64,000 nt of DNA, taken from contig CAZNPW010000009.1 of assembly GCA_964575185.1 (NCBI GenBank), positions 1 through 64,000 on the forward strand, in the 5' to 3' direction. This document shows positions 26,142-36,000 of this stretch, one piece after another (the stretch's first letter is position 1; every line of letters begins with the position of its first letter). Below the pieces are notes generated by a model. That model was not told the DNA's origin. It ran no database searches and was given only the letters and a program-made list of their open reading frames with translations. This DNA comes from CAZNPW01 sp964575185 (GTDB taxonomy: Bacteria; Pseudomonadota; Alphaproteobacteria; Rhodobacterales; Rhodobacteraceae). A program made the translations under genes and the position numbers.

Positions 26142-27179
26142 ATGACCGCCACACTCTTCCCCCCCGCCCGGCCCCTGCTGCGCCGCCTCCGCGCCGGCCT
26201 CGCGGCCATCGCCATCGCCGTCCTGGCGGTTGGCACCGCCCCGTCGCCCGGCCAGGCCGAGGAACTCCTGAACGTCAGCTACGACCCGACGCGCGAGCTT
26301 TACCGCGACATCAACGCGGCCTTCACCGACTGGTGGGTGGCGCAGGGCAACCCGGCCCCGTCGATCGAGACCAGCCACGGCGGGTCGGGCGCGCAGGCCC
26401 GCGCGGTGATCGACGGGCTGAAGGCGCAGGTGGTGACGCTGGCGCTCGCCTCCGACATCGACCGGATCGCCGCTGCCGGCCTGCTTCCGGCCGACTGGCA
26501 GACGCGGCTGCCCCACAACTCCAGCCCCTACACCAGCACGATCGTGTTCCTGGTGCGGGAAGGGAACCCCAAGGGCATCAAGGACTGGGGCGACCTGGTG
26601 CAGCCCGGCATCCAGGTCATCACGCCGAACCCCAAGACCAGCGGCGGGGCGCGCTGGAACTACCTCGCCGCCTGGGCCTGGGCCGAAAGGAACGGCCAGA
26701 ACCCGCAGGACTTCGTCCGCGCGCTCTACAAGAACGTGCCGGTGCTCGACTCGGGCGCCCGCGGGTCGACCACGACCTTCGCCCAGCGCGGCATCGGCGA
26801 CGTGCTGCTCGCCTGGGAGAACGAGGCCTATCTCGCCCAGAAGGAGCTCGGCGAGGACCAGTTCGACATCGTGGTTCCGTCGGTCAGCGTGCTGGCCGAA
26901 CCGCCGGTCACCTGGGTGGACGCGAACCTCGCCTCCGACGACGAGAAGAAGCTGGCCGAGGCCTACCTGAACTTCCTCTACACGCCCGAAGCGCAGGCGC
27001 TGATCTTCAGGAACTACTACCGCGGCTGGGACACCTCCAAGGCCGACCCGGCGGACGTGGCGCGCTTCCCCAAGCTGGAGCTCGTCGACATCGCGAGCTT
27101 CGGCGGCTGGGCCAAGGTGCAGCCCGAACACTTCGGCGACGGCGGCATCTTCGACCAGATCTACGAGGCCCCGCAATGA
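26142..27179 (+). CDS. Periplasmic sulfate/thiosulfate-binding protein
   Basis: 345 residues. Signal peptide with GLAAIAIAVLAVGTAPSPGQA. Sbp/CysP family markers: LLNVSYDPTRELYRDINAAF, THE-like ETSHGGSGAQARAVIDGL, PNPKTSGGARWNYLAAWAWA and FAQRGIGDVLLAWENEA. It captures sulfate in the periplasm and passes it to CysTWA, all encoded downstream without a break. GGAG lies upstream of ATG. Confidence 0.92.
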   Translation: MTATLFPPARPLLRRLRAGLAAIAIAVLAVGTAPSPGQAEELLNVSYDPTRELYRDINAAFTDWWVAQGNPAPSIETSHGGSGAQARAVIDGLKAQVVTLALASDIDRIAAAGLLPADWQTRLPHNSSPYTSTIVFLVREGNPKGIKDWGDLVQPGIQVITPNPKTSGGARWNYLAAWAWAERNGQNPQDFVRALYKNVPVLDSGARGSTTTFAQRGIGDVLLAWENEAYLAQKELGEDQFDIVVPSVSVLAEPPVTWVDANLASDDEKKLAEAYLNFLYTPEAQALIFRNYYRGWDTSKADPADVARFPKLELVDIASFGGWAKVQPEHFGDGGIFDQIYEAPQ

Positions 27180-28021
27180 GCCGTGCCGGGGGCCGCTGGG
27201 TGCAGCGGTCCCCCATGCCGGGCCTGGGGCTCAGCATGGGGATCACGCTGACGATGCTGGGCCTGATCGTCATCCTGCCGCTCGGCGCCCTTCTCCTGAA
27301 GGGTGCCAGTTTCGGCGTTGCGAACGTGTGGGAGGTGGTGAACCGCGAACGCACCTGGGCCGCGCTGTGGCTGTCGTTCCGGCTGTCCTTCCTCGCCGCC
27401 CTGTTCAACCTGGTGTTCGGCGTCATCCTCGCCTGGGTGCTGGTGCGGTATCGCTTTCCCGGCCGCCGCCTGCTCGACGCCGCGGTCGACCTGCCCTTCG
27501 CGCTGCCCACCGCCGTCGCCGGCATCGCGCTGACCGCGCTCTACGCGTCGAACGGCGTCTTCGGGCAGATGGCGGGCGCCGTCGGCTGGCAGATCGCCTA
27601 CACGCAGTGGGGCATCTGGCTGGCGCTGGTGTTCGTGGGGCTGCCCTTCGTGATCCGCACCGTCCAGCCGGTGATCGAGGAGATTTCGGCCGAGGTCGAG
27701 GAGGTCAGCGCCACCCTGGGGGCCCCGCGCCTGACGACGCTGCGCCGCGTCGTGCTGCCGACGCTCCTGCCCGCGGCGCTGACCGGCTTCGCGCTCGCGC
27801 TCGCCCGCGCGGTCGGCGAATACGGCTCGGTCATCTTCATCGCGGGCAACATCCCGCTGGTGACCGAGATCGCGCCGCTGCTGATCGTCATCCGGCTGGA
27901 GGAGTTCGACTACGATGCCGCCGCGGCCATCGGGATCGCGATGCTGGTCATCAGCTTCTTCATGCTTCTGGTCATCAACCTGATCCAGGTCTGGGCCCGC
28001 AGGAGAACCGGCGATGTCTGA
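27176..28021 (+). CDS. cysT: Sulfate ABC transporter permease CysT
   Basis: 281 residues with about six membrane helices. The EAA loop EEVSATLGAPRLTTLRRVVL and the motif DLPFALPTAVAGIALTALY are typical of CysT (CysU). ATG overlaps the binding-protein stop (ATGA). It pairs with CysW. Confidence 0.92.
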   Translation: MSRAGGRWVQRSPMPGLGLSMGITLTMLGLIVILPLGALLLKGASFGVANVWEVVNRERTWAALWLSFRLSFLAALFNLVFGVILAWVLVRYRFPGRRLLDAAVDLPFALPTAVAGIALTALYASNGVFGQMAGAVGWQIAYTQWGIWLALVFVGLPFVIRTVQPVIEEISAEVEEVSATLGAPRLTTLRRVVLPTLLPAALTGFALALARAVGEYGSVIFIAGNIPLVTEIAPLLIVIRLEEFDYDAAAAIGIAMLVISFFMLLVINLIQVWARRRTGDV

Positions 28022-28871
28022 CGCCACTGCCTTCCGCTCCGCAACCGACGAGGTGCCCTGGGCGCGCCGGCTCCTGATCGCCGTCGGCGTGGGAGGGGTC
28101 GGCCTGATGGTGTTCGCCCCCCTGATCGCGGTCTTCGCCGAGGCGCTGAAGGACGGGCTCGGCGTCGCGCTCGCGACCTTCACCAACCCCGACGCCACCC
28201 ACGCGATCTGGCTGACGCTGCTGATTGCGGCCGTCGCGGTGCCGCTGAACGCGGTGTTCGGCGTCGCGGCCGCCTGGTTCATCACCAGGTTCGACTTCAA
28301 GGGGAAGGCCTTCCTCATCACCCTGATCGACCTGCCCTTCAGTGTCTCGCCCGTCGTCGCGGGCCTCTGCATCGTGCTTCTGTTCGGGGCGCATTCGGCC
28401 TTCGGCGTCTGGCTGGTGGACCAGGGCTACCCCGTCGTCTTCGCGCTGCCCGGGATCGTGCTGGCCACGATGTTCGTGACCTTCCCCTTCGTCGCCCGCG
28501 AGCTGATCCCGGTCATGATCGAACAGGGCAGGTCCGAGGAGGAGGCGGCGCTGACGCTCGGGGCCTCCGGCTGGCGCACCTTCCTGACCGTGACCTTGCC
28601 CAACATCCGCTGGGCGCTGCTCTACGGCGTGCTCCTCTGCAATGCCCGAGCCATGGGCGAGTTCGGCGCGGTCGCGGTGGTGTCGGGCCGCATCCGGGGC
28701 GAGACGGCGACGATGCCGATCACCATCGAGATGCTCTACCACGAATACCAGTCGGTCGCGGCCTTCAGCCTGGCCGCCGTGCTGACGGCGCTCGCGCTGC
28801 TGACGCTGCTGCTCAAGACCATCCTCGAACGCCGCCACGCCGACGCGCTGGCCGCCAACCACCGGCATTAG
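28014..28871 (+). CDS. cysW: Sulfate ABC transporter permease CysW
   Basis: 285 residues with about six membrane helices. DLPFSVSPVVAGLCIVLLFG and the EAA loop EEEAALTLGASGWRTFLTV are typical of CysW. Its start overlaps the cysT stop by eight bases. It is the second channel subunit of the sulfate importer. Confidence 0.92.
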   Translation: MSDATAFRSATDEVPWARRLLIAVGVGGVGLMVFAPLIAVFAEALKDGLGVALATFTNPDATHAIWLTLLIAAVAVPLNAVFGVAAAWFITRFDFKGKAFLITLIDLPFSVSPVVAGLCIVLLFGAHSAFGVWLVDQGYPVVFALPGIVLATMFVTFPFVARELIPVMIEQGRSEEEAALTLGASGWRTFLTVTLPNIRWALLYGVLLCNARAMGEFGAVAVVSGRIRGETATMPITIEMLYHEYQSVAAFSLAAVLTALALLTLLLKTILERRHADALAANHRH

Positions 28872-28880
28872 GAGACCCCC

Positions 28881-29600
28881 ATGCGGATCGAGATCGACGG
28901 CATCGCCAAGACCTTCGGCAGCACCGCCGCGCTGCACCCGGTGTCCTTGAAAATCCCGTCCGGGGCGCTGGTGGCGCTGCTGGGGCCGTCCGGGTCGGGC
29001 AAGACGACGCTCTTGCGCATCCTCGGCGGACTGGAATACCCGACCGGCGGGCGCGTGCTCTTCGACGGGCAGGACGCCACGCGGGTGACGGTGCAGGACC
29101 GGCGGGCGGGGTTCGTGTTCCAGTCCTATGCGCTCTTCCGGCACATGACCGTGTTCGACAACATCGCCTACGGCCTGACCGCCCGCCCCCGCGCCACCCG
29201 GCCGGCCAAGGCCGACATCGCCCGGCGGGTGACGAAACTGCTGGAGCTGATCCAGCTGCCCGACATCGGCACCCGCTATCCCAGCCAGCTCTCGGGCGGC
29301 CAGCGGCAGCGCGTGGCGCTGGCGCGCGCGCTGGCGATCGAGCCGCGGATGCTGCTGCTCGACGAACCCTTCGGCGCGCTCGACGCCAAGGTCCGGCGCG
29401 AGCTGCGCCAGGGCCTGCGCGACATCCACGACGAGACCGGGCTGACCACCGTCTTCGTCACCCACGACCAGGACGAGGCGATGGAGCTCGCCGACCTCGT
29501 CGTCGTCATGTCGATGGGCCGCATCGAGCAGGTGGGCAAGCCGGCCGACATCCGCGCAAAGCCCGCGACCGCCTTCGTCCGCGATTTCATCACCGCCTGA
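28881..29600 (+). CDS. cysA: Sulfate ABC transporter ATPase CysA, short form
   Basis: 239 residues. Walker A GPSGSGKTTLLR, signature LSGGQRQRVALARAL, Walker B LLLDEPFGALD, switch VFVTHDQDEAM. It ends soon after ADIRAKPATAFVRDFI, so the C-terminal regulatory domain of the enterobacterial protein (about 365 residues) is absent. The stop is clean and no remnant domain follows in other frames, so this is a natural short form rather than a broken gene. A Gly-Gly-Ala spacing after cysW contains AGGAGA. Confidence 0.9.
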   Translation: MRIEIDGIAKTFGSTAALHPVSLKIPSGALVALLGPSGSGKTTLLRILGGLEYPTGGRVLFDGQDATRVTVQDRRAGFVFQSYALFRHMTVFDNIAYGLTARPRATRPAKADIARRVTKLLELIQLPDIGTRYPSQLSGGQRQRVALARALAIEPRMLLLDEPFGALDAKVRRELRQGLRDIHDETGLTTVFVTHDQDEAMELADLVVVMSMGRIEQVGKPADIRAKPATAFVRDFITA

Positions 29601-29651
29601 CTCCGGCTACATCTGGTGTCCGCAAAGCCCGGTGGCGCAAGTTTCCGGGCC

Positions 29652-29691
29652 GTGTTACCGATCTGTAATCGGCGTGTCGGAACCCTGACAG
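29652..29691 (+). promoter_or_regulatory. Pho-box array upstream of the lipid-remodelling genes
   Basis: Four heptamers recur at exactly 11-bp spacing: GTGTTAC (29652), CTGTAAT (29663), GTGTCGG (29674) and CTGACAG (29685). The PhoB box is a direct repeat of CTGTCAT-like heptamers with four-base spacers, i.e. the same 11-bp period. Matches to CTGTCAT are five, six, four and five of seven (counting C for the final T). The array ends 50 bp before the metallophosphoesterase start, a fitting activator position. This suggests phosphate-starvation control. Confidence 0.55.
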
Positions 29692-29741
29692 GATTTCATC
29701 GTCTTTCGGGGTCATGCGGATGGCGACGAAAGGCGGCTTGC

Positions 29742-30548
29742 ATGCAGACTTCGGCCCTGCTTGCGCATGAACGTCCGGGCTTGCGGACGCTGTTCCTGTC
29801 GGATCTGCATCTGGGCGCGCCGGGCTGCAAGGCCGATGCGATCCTCGACATCCTGACGCATCACCCGGCCGAGACCGTCTATCTCGTGGGCGACGTCTTC
29901 GACACCTGGCACCCCTTCGACCGGCCCTGGTCGCCGGCGCAGCGGCGCGTGCTGATGCGGCTTCTCGACCTCGCCCGGACAGGCACGCCGGTGATCTATG
30001 TGCCGGGCAACCACGACTGCATCTTCCGCGACCTGGCCGGCCGTGTGTTCGACGGCGTGACCGTGTCGGACGAGGCCTGGCACGTGACCGCCACGGGCGA
30101 CCGGCTGCTGGTGACGCACGGCGACGACCAGGATGCGCTCGCCCACCGCCTGCCGCTGTTCGCGCGGATCGGCGCGGTGGCGGAAGGGCTGGTGCGCATG
30201 GCGGGGGTGGCGGTGAACCTGGTCGCCGGGACCGTCGGCATCGGCCCCTGGGACGGACCGGACCGGCTGATCCGCGCGGTGAACCGGCGGATGCGCGCGC
30301 TGGACCGCTTCGAGGAACGGCTGAGCCGCGTCGCCATCGCGCGGGGGGCCGACGGGGTGGTCTGCGGCCATTTCCACCAGCCCGCGCTGCACCGCGACCA
30401 CGGCACGCTTTACGCCAACTGCGGCGATTTCGTCGAACACTGCACCGCGCTGGTCGAACACCACGACGGGCGGCTCGAGATCGTCGAGGCCGCGGCGGTC
30501 CCGCAGCCCCGCGGCGCGCCGGTGGCCCTGCCCGAGGCCGTCGCATGA
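29742..30548 (+). CDS. plcP: Calcineurin-like metallophosphoesterase, PlcP-like
   Basis: 268 residues. Two-metal phosphoesterase motifs: SDLHLG (about 20-25), VGDVFD, PGNHD, THGDD and GHFHQ. Similar to LpxH-type proteins in sequence, but the size and the adjacent GT21 gene are those of PlcP, the Mn-dependent phospholipase C that removes phosphorylated head groups when phosphate is scarce in rhizobia and marine alphaproteobacteria. An AAAGG ribosome site precedes ATG 29742. If PlcP, its diacylglycerol product is the substrate of the next gene product. LpxH-like UDP-diacylglucosamine hydrolase is the alternative. Confidence 0.75.
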   Translation: MQTSALLAHERPGLRTLFLSDLHLGAPGCKADAILDILTHHPAETVYLVGDVFDTWHPFDRPWSPAQRRVLMRLLDLARTGTPVIYVPGNHDCIFRDLAGRVFDGVTVSDEAWHVTATGDRLLVTHGDDQDALAHRLPLFARIGAVAEGLVRMAGVAVNLVAGTVGIGPWDGPDRLIRAVNRRMRALDRFEERLSRVAIARGADGVVCGHFHQPALHRDHGTLYANCGDFVEHCTALVEHHDGRLEIVEAAAVPQPRGAPVALPEAVA

Positions 30549-31639
30549 CCGCCGTGGCGGCGCTGCTGGCATCGGTGCTGCTGGCCGTGCACCTGGCCGG
30601 CCTGTGGCTCGTCGACCGCCGCCTCCGCCGCCCGGCGCCGCGCGCGGCCGACGTGCCGCCGATCAGCCTGCTGCGCCCGATCTGCGGGATGGACCACGCG
30701 CTCGAAGCGACGCTCGGGTCGTCGTTCCGTCTGCAGGGCGGCCCTGCCGAAGTCATCTTCTGCGCCGCCCGCGCCGACGATCCTGCCGTCGCCGTCGCCC
30801 GCAGGCTGATCGCCGCAAACCCCGCTGTCCCGGCGCGCGTGCTGGTCGGTGAGGACCGGATCAGCGCCAATCCCAAGCTCAACAACCTCGTCAAGGGCTG
30901 GCAGGCGGCGCGGCACGACCGGATCGTGATGGCCGACAGCAACCTGCTGCTGCCGCCCGACTACCTGCGCCAGCTCGTCGCCGCCTGGGGGCCGGACACC
31001 GGGCTCGTCTCCTCGCCCGCCACCGGGACCGATGCGCAGACGCCCGCCGCCCGGGTCGAGGCCGCGTTCCTGAACAGCCACCAGGCGCGCTGGCAGCTGC
31101 TGGCGGACGCGCTGGGGATGGGCTTCGCGCAGGGCAAGACGCTGTTCTGGCAACGCCGCATGCTGGAGGCCGCGGGCGGCCTGCCCGCGCTCGGCTCCGA
31201 GGTGGCCGAAGATGTCGCCTCGACCAAGGTGGTGCGCGGGCTCGGCCTGCGCGTCGCGGTGGCGCACGCGGCCTTTCCCCAACCGCTCGGGCGGCGCGGC
31301 TGGCGCGAGGTCTGGGACCGCCAGGTCCGCTGGGCCCGCATCCGCCGCGCCGGGTTTGCGAACCTCTACGCGGCCGAGGTCCTGTCGGGCGGCCTGCCCG
31401 CGCTGGCCGCCGCCGGGGTGGCCTTCGGACCGGGCGCGGCGGGCATCGCCGCGGTGGCGTGGTATGCGGCCGAAGTCGCGATGGCCCGCCGGGCGGGCTG
31501 GGCCGCCGGCATCGGCGATGCCGCAGCGATCGTGCTGCGCGATCTCGCGATGCCCGCCGTCTGGGTCGCCGGCTGGCGCGGGCAGGGCTTCACCTGGCGC
31601 GGCACCGCCATGGCCGGAGAGGTTGCGCGCGCGCCATGA
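30545..31639 (+). CDS. Membrane glycosyltransferase family 21, Agt-like
   Basis: 364 residues. N-terminal helix AALLASVLLAVHLAGLWLV, then the catalytic domain PPISLLRPICGMDHALEATL, RIVMADSNLLLPPDYL (DxD-type) and the family motif R259-Q-V-R-W263 ((Q/R)xxRW). Hydrophobic segments close the protein. GT21 enzymes glycosylate ceramide or diacylglycerol; in alphaproteobacteria the enzyme beside PlcP makes glycosyl-diacylglycerols under phosphate limitation. ATGA overlap with the upstream gene supports the pairing. Not hopanoid HpnI by context, since no hopanoid gene is nearby. Confidence 0.78.
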   Translation: MTAVAALLASVLLAVHLAGLWLVDRRLRRPAPRAADVPPISLLRPICGMDHALEATLGSSFRLQGGPAEVIFCAARADDPAVAVARRLIAANPAVPARVLVGEDRISANPKLNNLVKGWQAARHDRIVMADSNLLLPPDYLRQLVAAWGPDTGLVSSPATGTDAQTPAARVEAAFLNSHQARWQLLADALGMGFAQGKTLFWQRRMLEAAGGLPALGSEVAEDVASTKVVRGLGLRVAVAHAAFPQPLGRRGWREVWDRQVRWARIRRAGFANLYAAEVLSGGLPALAAAGVAFGPGAAGIAAVAWYAAEVAMARRAGWAAGIGDAAAIVLRDLAMPAVWVAGWRGQGFTWRGTAMAGEVARAP

Positions 31640-32205
31640 CGCTCGGCTGGCTCGAGGCGCTGCTGCGGTCGCACGGTCTTTTGCTGATGGCCCCGCTGGC
31701 CTTGCTCGAAGGCCCGATCGTGACCGTCATCGCCGGCGCGCTCGCCCGGGCAGAGATCCTGTCCGTGGCCGGCGTCTACGCCGTGGCGGTGCTGGCCGAT
31801 CTGGTCGGCGACAGCATCGTCTACTGGCTGGGCCGGCAGGCACCGCGGCTGCCGCTGCGCTGGCGGACGCGGCTGGGTCTGGGCGAGGCGCGGCTCGACC
31901 AGCTCGGCGCGCATTTCCGCGCCCGCGGCGCGGTGACGCTCGTGATCGGCAAGCTGACCCATTCGGCGGGCTTCGCCGTGCTCGCCGCCGCCGGGGCGGC
32001 GCGGATGCCGTTCGGGCCGTTCCTCGCGGTGAACGTCCTCGCCACCCTGCCGAAGGCGGGGCTGTTCCTGGCGATCGGCTACTTCGTCGGCGCGGCCTAC
32101 ACGACGGTCGACCGCGCGATCTTCGTGGGCTCGCTGTCGATCCTCGCCGTGCTCGCCATCCTCTGGGCCGGGTTCCGCATCCTGCGGCGCTGGTCGTCGA
32201 CATGA
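31636..32205 (+). CDS. DedA-family (VTT) membrane protein
   Basis: 189 residues, four or five membrane segments. The family pattern is PLALLEGPIVTVIAGALARA, DLVGDSIVYWLGR and an amphipathic stretch ending KLTHSAGFAVLAAAGAARMP. DedA/VTT proteins act in lipid transport or flipping across the inner membrane. Here it overlaps the glycosyltransferase (ATGA), suggesting it moves a lipid or glycolipid made by the operon. The role is inferred. Confidence 0.85.
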   Translation: MTLGWLEALLRSHGLLLMAPLALLEGPIVTVIAGALARAEILSVAGVYAVAVLADLVGDSIVYWLGRQAPRLPLRWRTRLGLGEARLDQLGAHFRARGAVTLVIGKLTHSAGFAVLAAAGAARMPFGPFLAVNVLATLPKAGLFLAIGYFVGAAYTTVDRAIFVGSLSILAVLAILWAGFRILRRWSST

Positions 32206-32879
32206 GCCTGTCGTGCATCGTCCCGGCCTGGAACGAGGCCCCGCGCATCGCCCGGGTGCTGGACGCGGTGGCCGGGCACCCGCTCGTCGCCGAGGTCGTC
32301 GTCGTCGACGACGGGTCATCCGACGGCACCGCCGCCATCGCCGCCGCAGTGCCGGGCGTGCGGGTGCTGCGCCAGCCGAACGCCGGCAAGACCGCCGCCG
32401 TCGCGCGCGGCCTCGCCGCCGCCACGGGCGACGCGGTGATGCTGATCGACGCCGACCTCACGGGGCTGACCCGCCACGACATCGCGGCGCTGGCCACCCC
32501 CGTCCTGACCGGCGCGGCAGGCATGTCGATCAGCCTGCGCGGCAACGCGCCCCTCGCCTGGCGCCTGCTGGGGGTGGACTACATCTCGGGCGAGCGCGCC
32601 TTCCCGCGCGCGCTGATCGCGCCGCATCTGGGCGCGCTGGGCGGCCTGCCGCGGTTCGGGCTCGAGGTGTTCCTGAACCGCCTGGCGCTGTCCGCAGGCA
32701 CCGGGGTGCGGATCGTGCCGTGGCCCGGCGTCGGCAGCACCGCCAAGGGTGCCAAGCAGGGCACCTGGGCCGGCCTGCGCGGCAACGCGGCGATGCTGCG
32801 CGACATCCTGGCCACCATCGGGCCCGCCGAGATGGCGGCGCAGATCGCGGGCCTGCGCCGGGCGGCGGAAGCGCGCTGA
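32202..32879 (+). CDS. Glycosyltransferase family 2
   Basis: 225 residues. GT-A start LSCIVPAWNEAPRIARVLDA, VVVVDDGSSDGT and MLIDADLTGL (DxD). Closing motif for acceptor binding is not clear; a short C-terminal helix replaces a membrane anchor. It overlaps dedA (ATGA) and ends the four-gene set. Possibly adds a second sugar to the glycolipid or makes a lipid-linked sugar donor, as in polyprenyl-phosphate glycosyltransferases of similar size. Confidence 0.82.
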   Translation: MSLSCIVPAWNEAPRIARVLDAVAGHPLVAEVVVVDDGSSDGTAAIAAAVPGVRVLRQPNAGKTAAVARGLAAATGDAVMLIDADLTGLTRHDIAALATPVLTGAAGMSISLRGNAPLAWRLLGVDYISGERAFPRALIAPHLGALGGLPRFGLEVFLNRLALSAGTGVRIVPWPGVGSTAKGAKQGTWAGLRGNAAMLRDILATIGPAEMAAQIAGLRRAAEAR

Positions 32880-33087
32880 CCGTCCCGCAAAAGATTCTCC
32901 CATACGGAAGAGATTCTTTAACCTGCGACACAAGGTTGCTTTCATTAACCCTCTACCGCACGTCCTGACCGACCGTCTTGGTCTCGGCGGGCTGTCACGT
33001 CGGCGCCGTTCCTGAAATGTTCAACCTATCGTCATCCGTGTCGCACCTGGGGGACGCCTTGCCGAACCGCACCACTGACGCGCGCCC

Positions 33088-36000
33088 ATGCCGGGCCCCG
33101 GCATGACCCGCATCGCGCCGCTGACGGCCGAGGCGCAGGCGCTGTATGACGCGGCGCCGGTGGGCCTGTGCCTGCTCGACCGCGAGCTGCGCTACATGCA
33201 CATCAACGCGACGCTCGCGGCGATCAACCGGCTGCCGGTCGCGGCGCATCTCGGCCGCCCGATCCAGGAGGTGCTGCCGCATTTCAAGGGCGAACACGTC
33301 GCCCTGATGCGCCGCGTGCTGGAGGGCGAGGAGTTCCGCGGCACCATCCTGACCGACGCGGCACCGGACCATCCCGACGGGATCGCGACCTTCCGGGTCA
33401 ACTGGCTGCCCTGGCGCGACGCCGCGGGCGCGGTGCAGGGCGTGCTCGTGTCGGCCGAGGACATCTCGGAAGGGGCGGCCTCGCTGCGGCGGCTCGCCGA
33501 GCGCGAGGCGCTGCTGGCGGCCGTCGGGGCCTCGACCCCCGACCTCGTCTACGCCAAGGACCGCGAGGGGCGGATGCTCTACGCCAATCCGGCGACGCTG
33601 GCGGCGCTGGGCCGGCCGATGCACGCGGTCCTGGGCCGCAGCAGCGAGGACCTGGTGCCGGGTGGCGGTGGCGACAGGCTCGCCGCGAACGACCGGCAGG
33701 TCATCGAAACCGGCGAAAGCGCGGTGTTCGAGGAGCATCTGCCCGACGCGCAGGGCCTGACCCGCATCTATCGCTCGACCAAGTCCCCGCTGCGCGACCC
33801 GGCGGGCAAGATCGTGGGTCTGGTCGGCGTCTCGGTCGACGACACCGACCGCAAGGCGGCCGAGGTCCGCGCGGCCTTCCTGCACGACCTTGCCGACCGC
33901 CTGCGCGACGACCCGCGCGCGGCGCGCGTCACCGGCGAGGCGCTGGGGCGGTTCTTCGGCGTGATGCGCGCCGGTTTCACCATCGCCGACGCCGCGCGCG
34001 GCGAGCTGGCGGTCGAGGAGGACTGGACCGACGGCACGACGGTTTCGGCGCAGGGCGTGCACGACATGCGCGCCTTCGGCACCTGGATGATGGACGACCT
34101 GGCTGCCGGGCGGACCGTGCGGGTGCACGACAGCCTGGCCGACCCGCGCATCCCCGACCCCGCGGCCTACGCGGCGATGGAGATCCGCAGCGTGGCGATG
34201 GCCCCCGTCCTGCGCGACGGCGCGCTGGTGGCGACGGTCTTCCTGAACCACCGCGACCCGCGCGCCTGGACCGATGCCGACGCGGCCCTGCTGCAGGAGG
34301 TCGCGCGCCGCACCTGGGCCGCGGTGGAGCGCGAACGGGCCGAGGCGCAGCGCCGCGACAGCGAGACGCGGCTGCGCATCGCGCAGGAGGCCGCGGGCCT
34401 GGGGATCTTCGAGCTCGACCTTGCCACCGGCACGATGGTCTGCGACCGCCGCATCCACGCCATGTTCGGCATCCCCGAAGGCACATCGTGCAGCCGCGAC
34501 GGGCTGCTGTCGAGCGTCGTGGCCGAGGACCGGCCCGACGTCGCCGCGGCCTTCGACCGGGCGACCGCCCGCGACAGCACGCCCTTCGCGGTCGAATGCC
34601 GGATCGTGCCGCTGGGCGGGACCGATCCGGTCTGGGTCGCCATGTCGGGCCAGGCGGTGGAGGCGCCGCGCGGCTGGCGGCGGATCATCGGCAGCGTGCG
34701 CGACGTGTCCGCGCGGCGGCGGGCCGACGACCGGCTGCACGCGCTGAACACCGACCTCGCCACCCGCGTGGCGCGGGCGGTCGGCGATCGCAACCAGCTC
34801 TGGGCGCTGACCGACGACCTGCTCATCACCGCCGACTTCGAGGGCCGCATCCACGAGGTCAGCGAAAGCTGGCGAAGCGTGCTGGGCTACGATCCGGCGG
34901 CGCTGCAGGGCACCGGCTACGCGCCGCTGATCCACCCCGACGACATGCCGATGGTCGCGCAGCAGCTTGCCGCCCTGTCGGGGGGGCAGCGGTCGCTGTC
35001 CTACGAAAACCGCGTGCGCGGTGCCGACGGGGCCTGGCGGATGATCGCCTGGCGCGTCGCGCACGAAAGCGGCACGGGGCGGCTTTACGGCATCGGTCGC
35101 GATGTCACGGCCGAGCGCGCCCAGGCCCGCGCGCTGGCCGAGGCCGAGGCGCGGCTGCACGAATCGCAGAAGGTCGAGACGGTGGGGCGGCTGACCGGCG
35201 GGGTCGCGCACGACTTCAACAACCTGCTCGCTGCCATCGTCGCCAACCTGGAAATGGCGCAGAAGCGCGCCGCCGACCCGGCGGTGCAGACGCTGATCGC
35301 GGGGGCCGTCAGCGCTGCGGCGCGCGGAGCGACGCTGACGAAGCGGCTCCTGGCCTTCGCCCGGCGGCAGGACCTGAAGGCCGAACAGGCCCGCCCCGCC
35401 GCGCTGGTCGACGGCATCGGCGAGCTTCTGCTGCGCGCGCTCGGTCCCGACATCGACCTACGGCTTGCCGTGCCCGAAGGCCTGGGCGCGATCCATGTCG
35501 ACGTGAACCAGCTCGAGATGGCGCTCTTGAACCTGGCCGTGAACGCCCGCGACGCGATGCCCGACGGTGGCAGCCTCACGGTCGCGGGCCGGGTGGAGGC
35601 GGTGACGGCGCACCCGTCGCTGACCCCCGGTCCCTACGTCGTGCTGGCGGTCACCGACACCGGCAGCGGCATGGACGACGAGACCCTGCGCCGCGCGGCC
35701 GAGCCGTTCTTCACCACCAAGGGCGTCGGCAAGGGCACGGGCCTCGGCCTGTCGACGGTGCACGGGCTCGCCGCGCAGTCGGGCGGCGAGATGCGGCTGA
35801 CCAGCGCGCCGGGGCAGGGCACCACGGTCGAACTCTGGCTGCCGCAGGTGCCCGAGGTCGCCGCCGCCGCCGCCGCACCCCCGCCGCCGCCCACCCCTGC
35901 GGCCGGGCGGCCGCTGCGCATTCTCGTCGTCGACGACGACGTGCTGGTGGCGATGGGCACGACCGCGATGGTCGAGGATCTGGGGCACGAGGTGGTCGAG

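Noticed and set aside
32918..32950. Two TTAACC hexamers before the histidine kinase as a CtrA site
   Set aside because: They lie 27 bp apart, not the TTAA-N7-TTAA arrangement, so evidence is insufficient.
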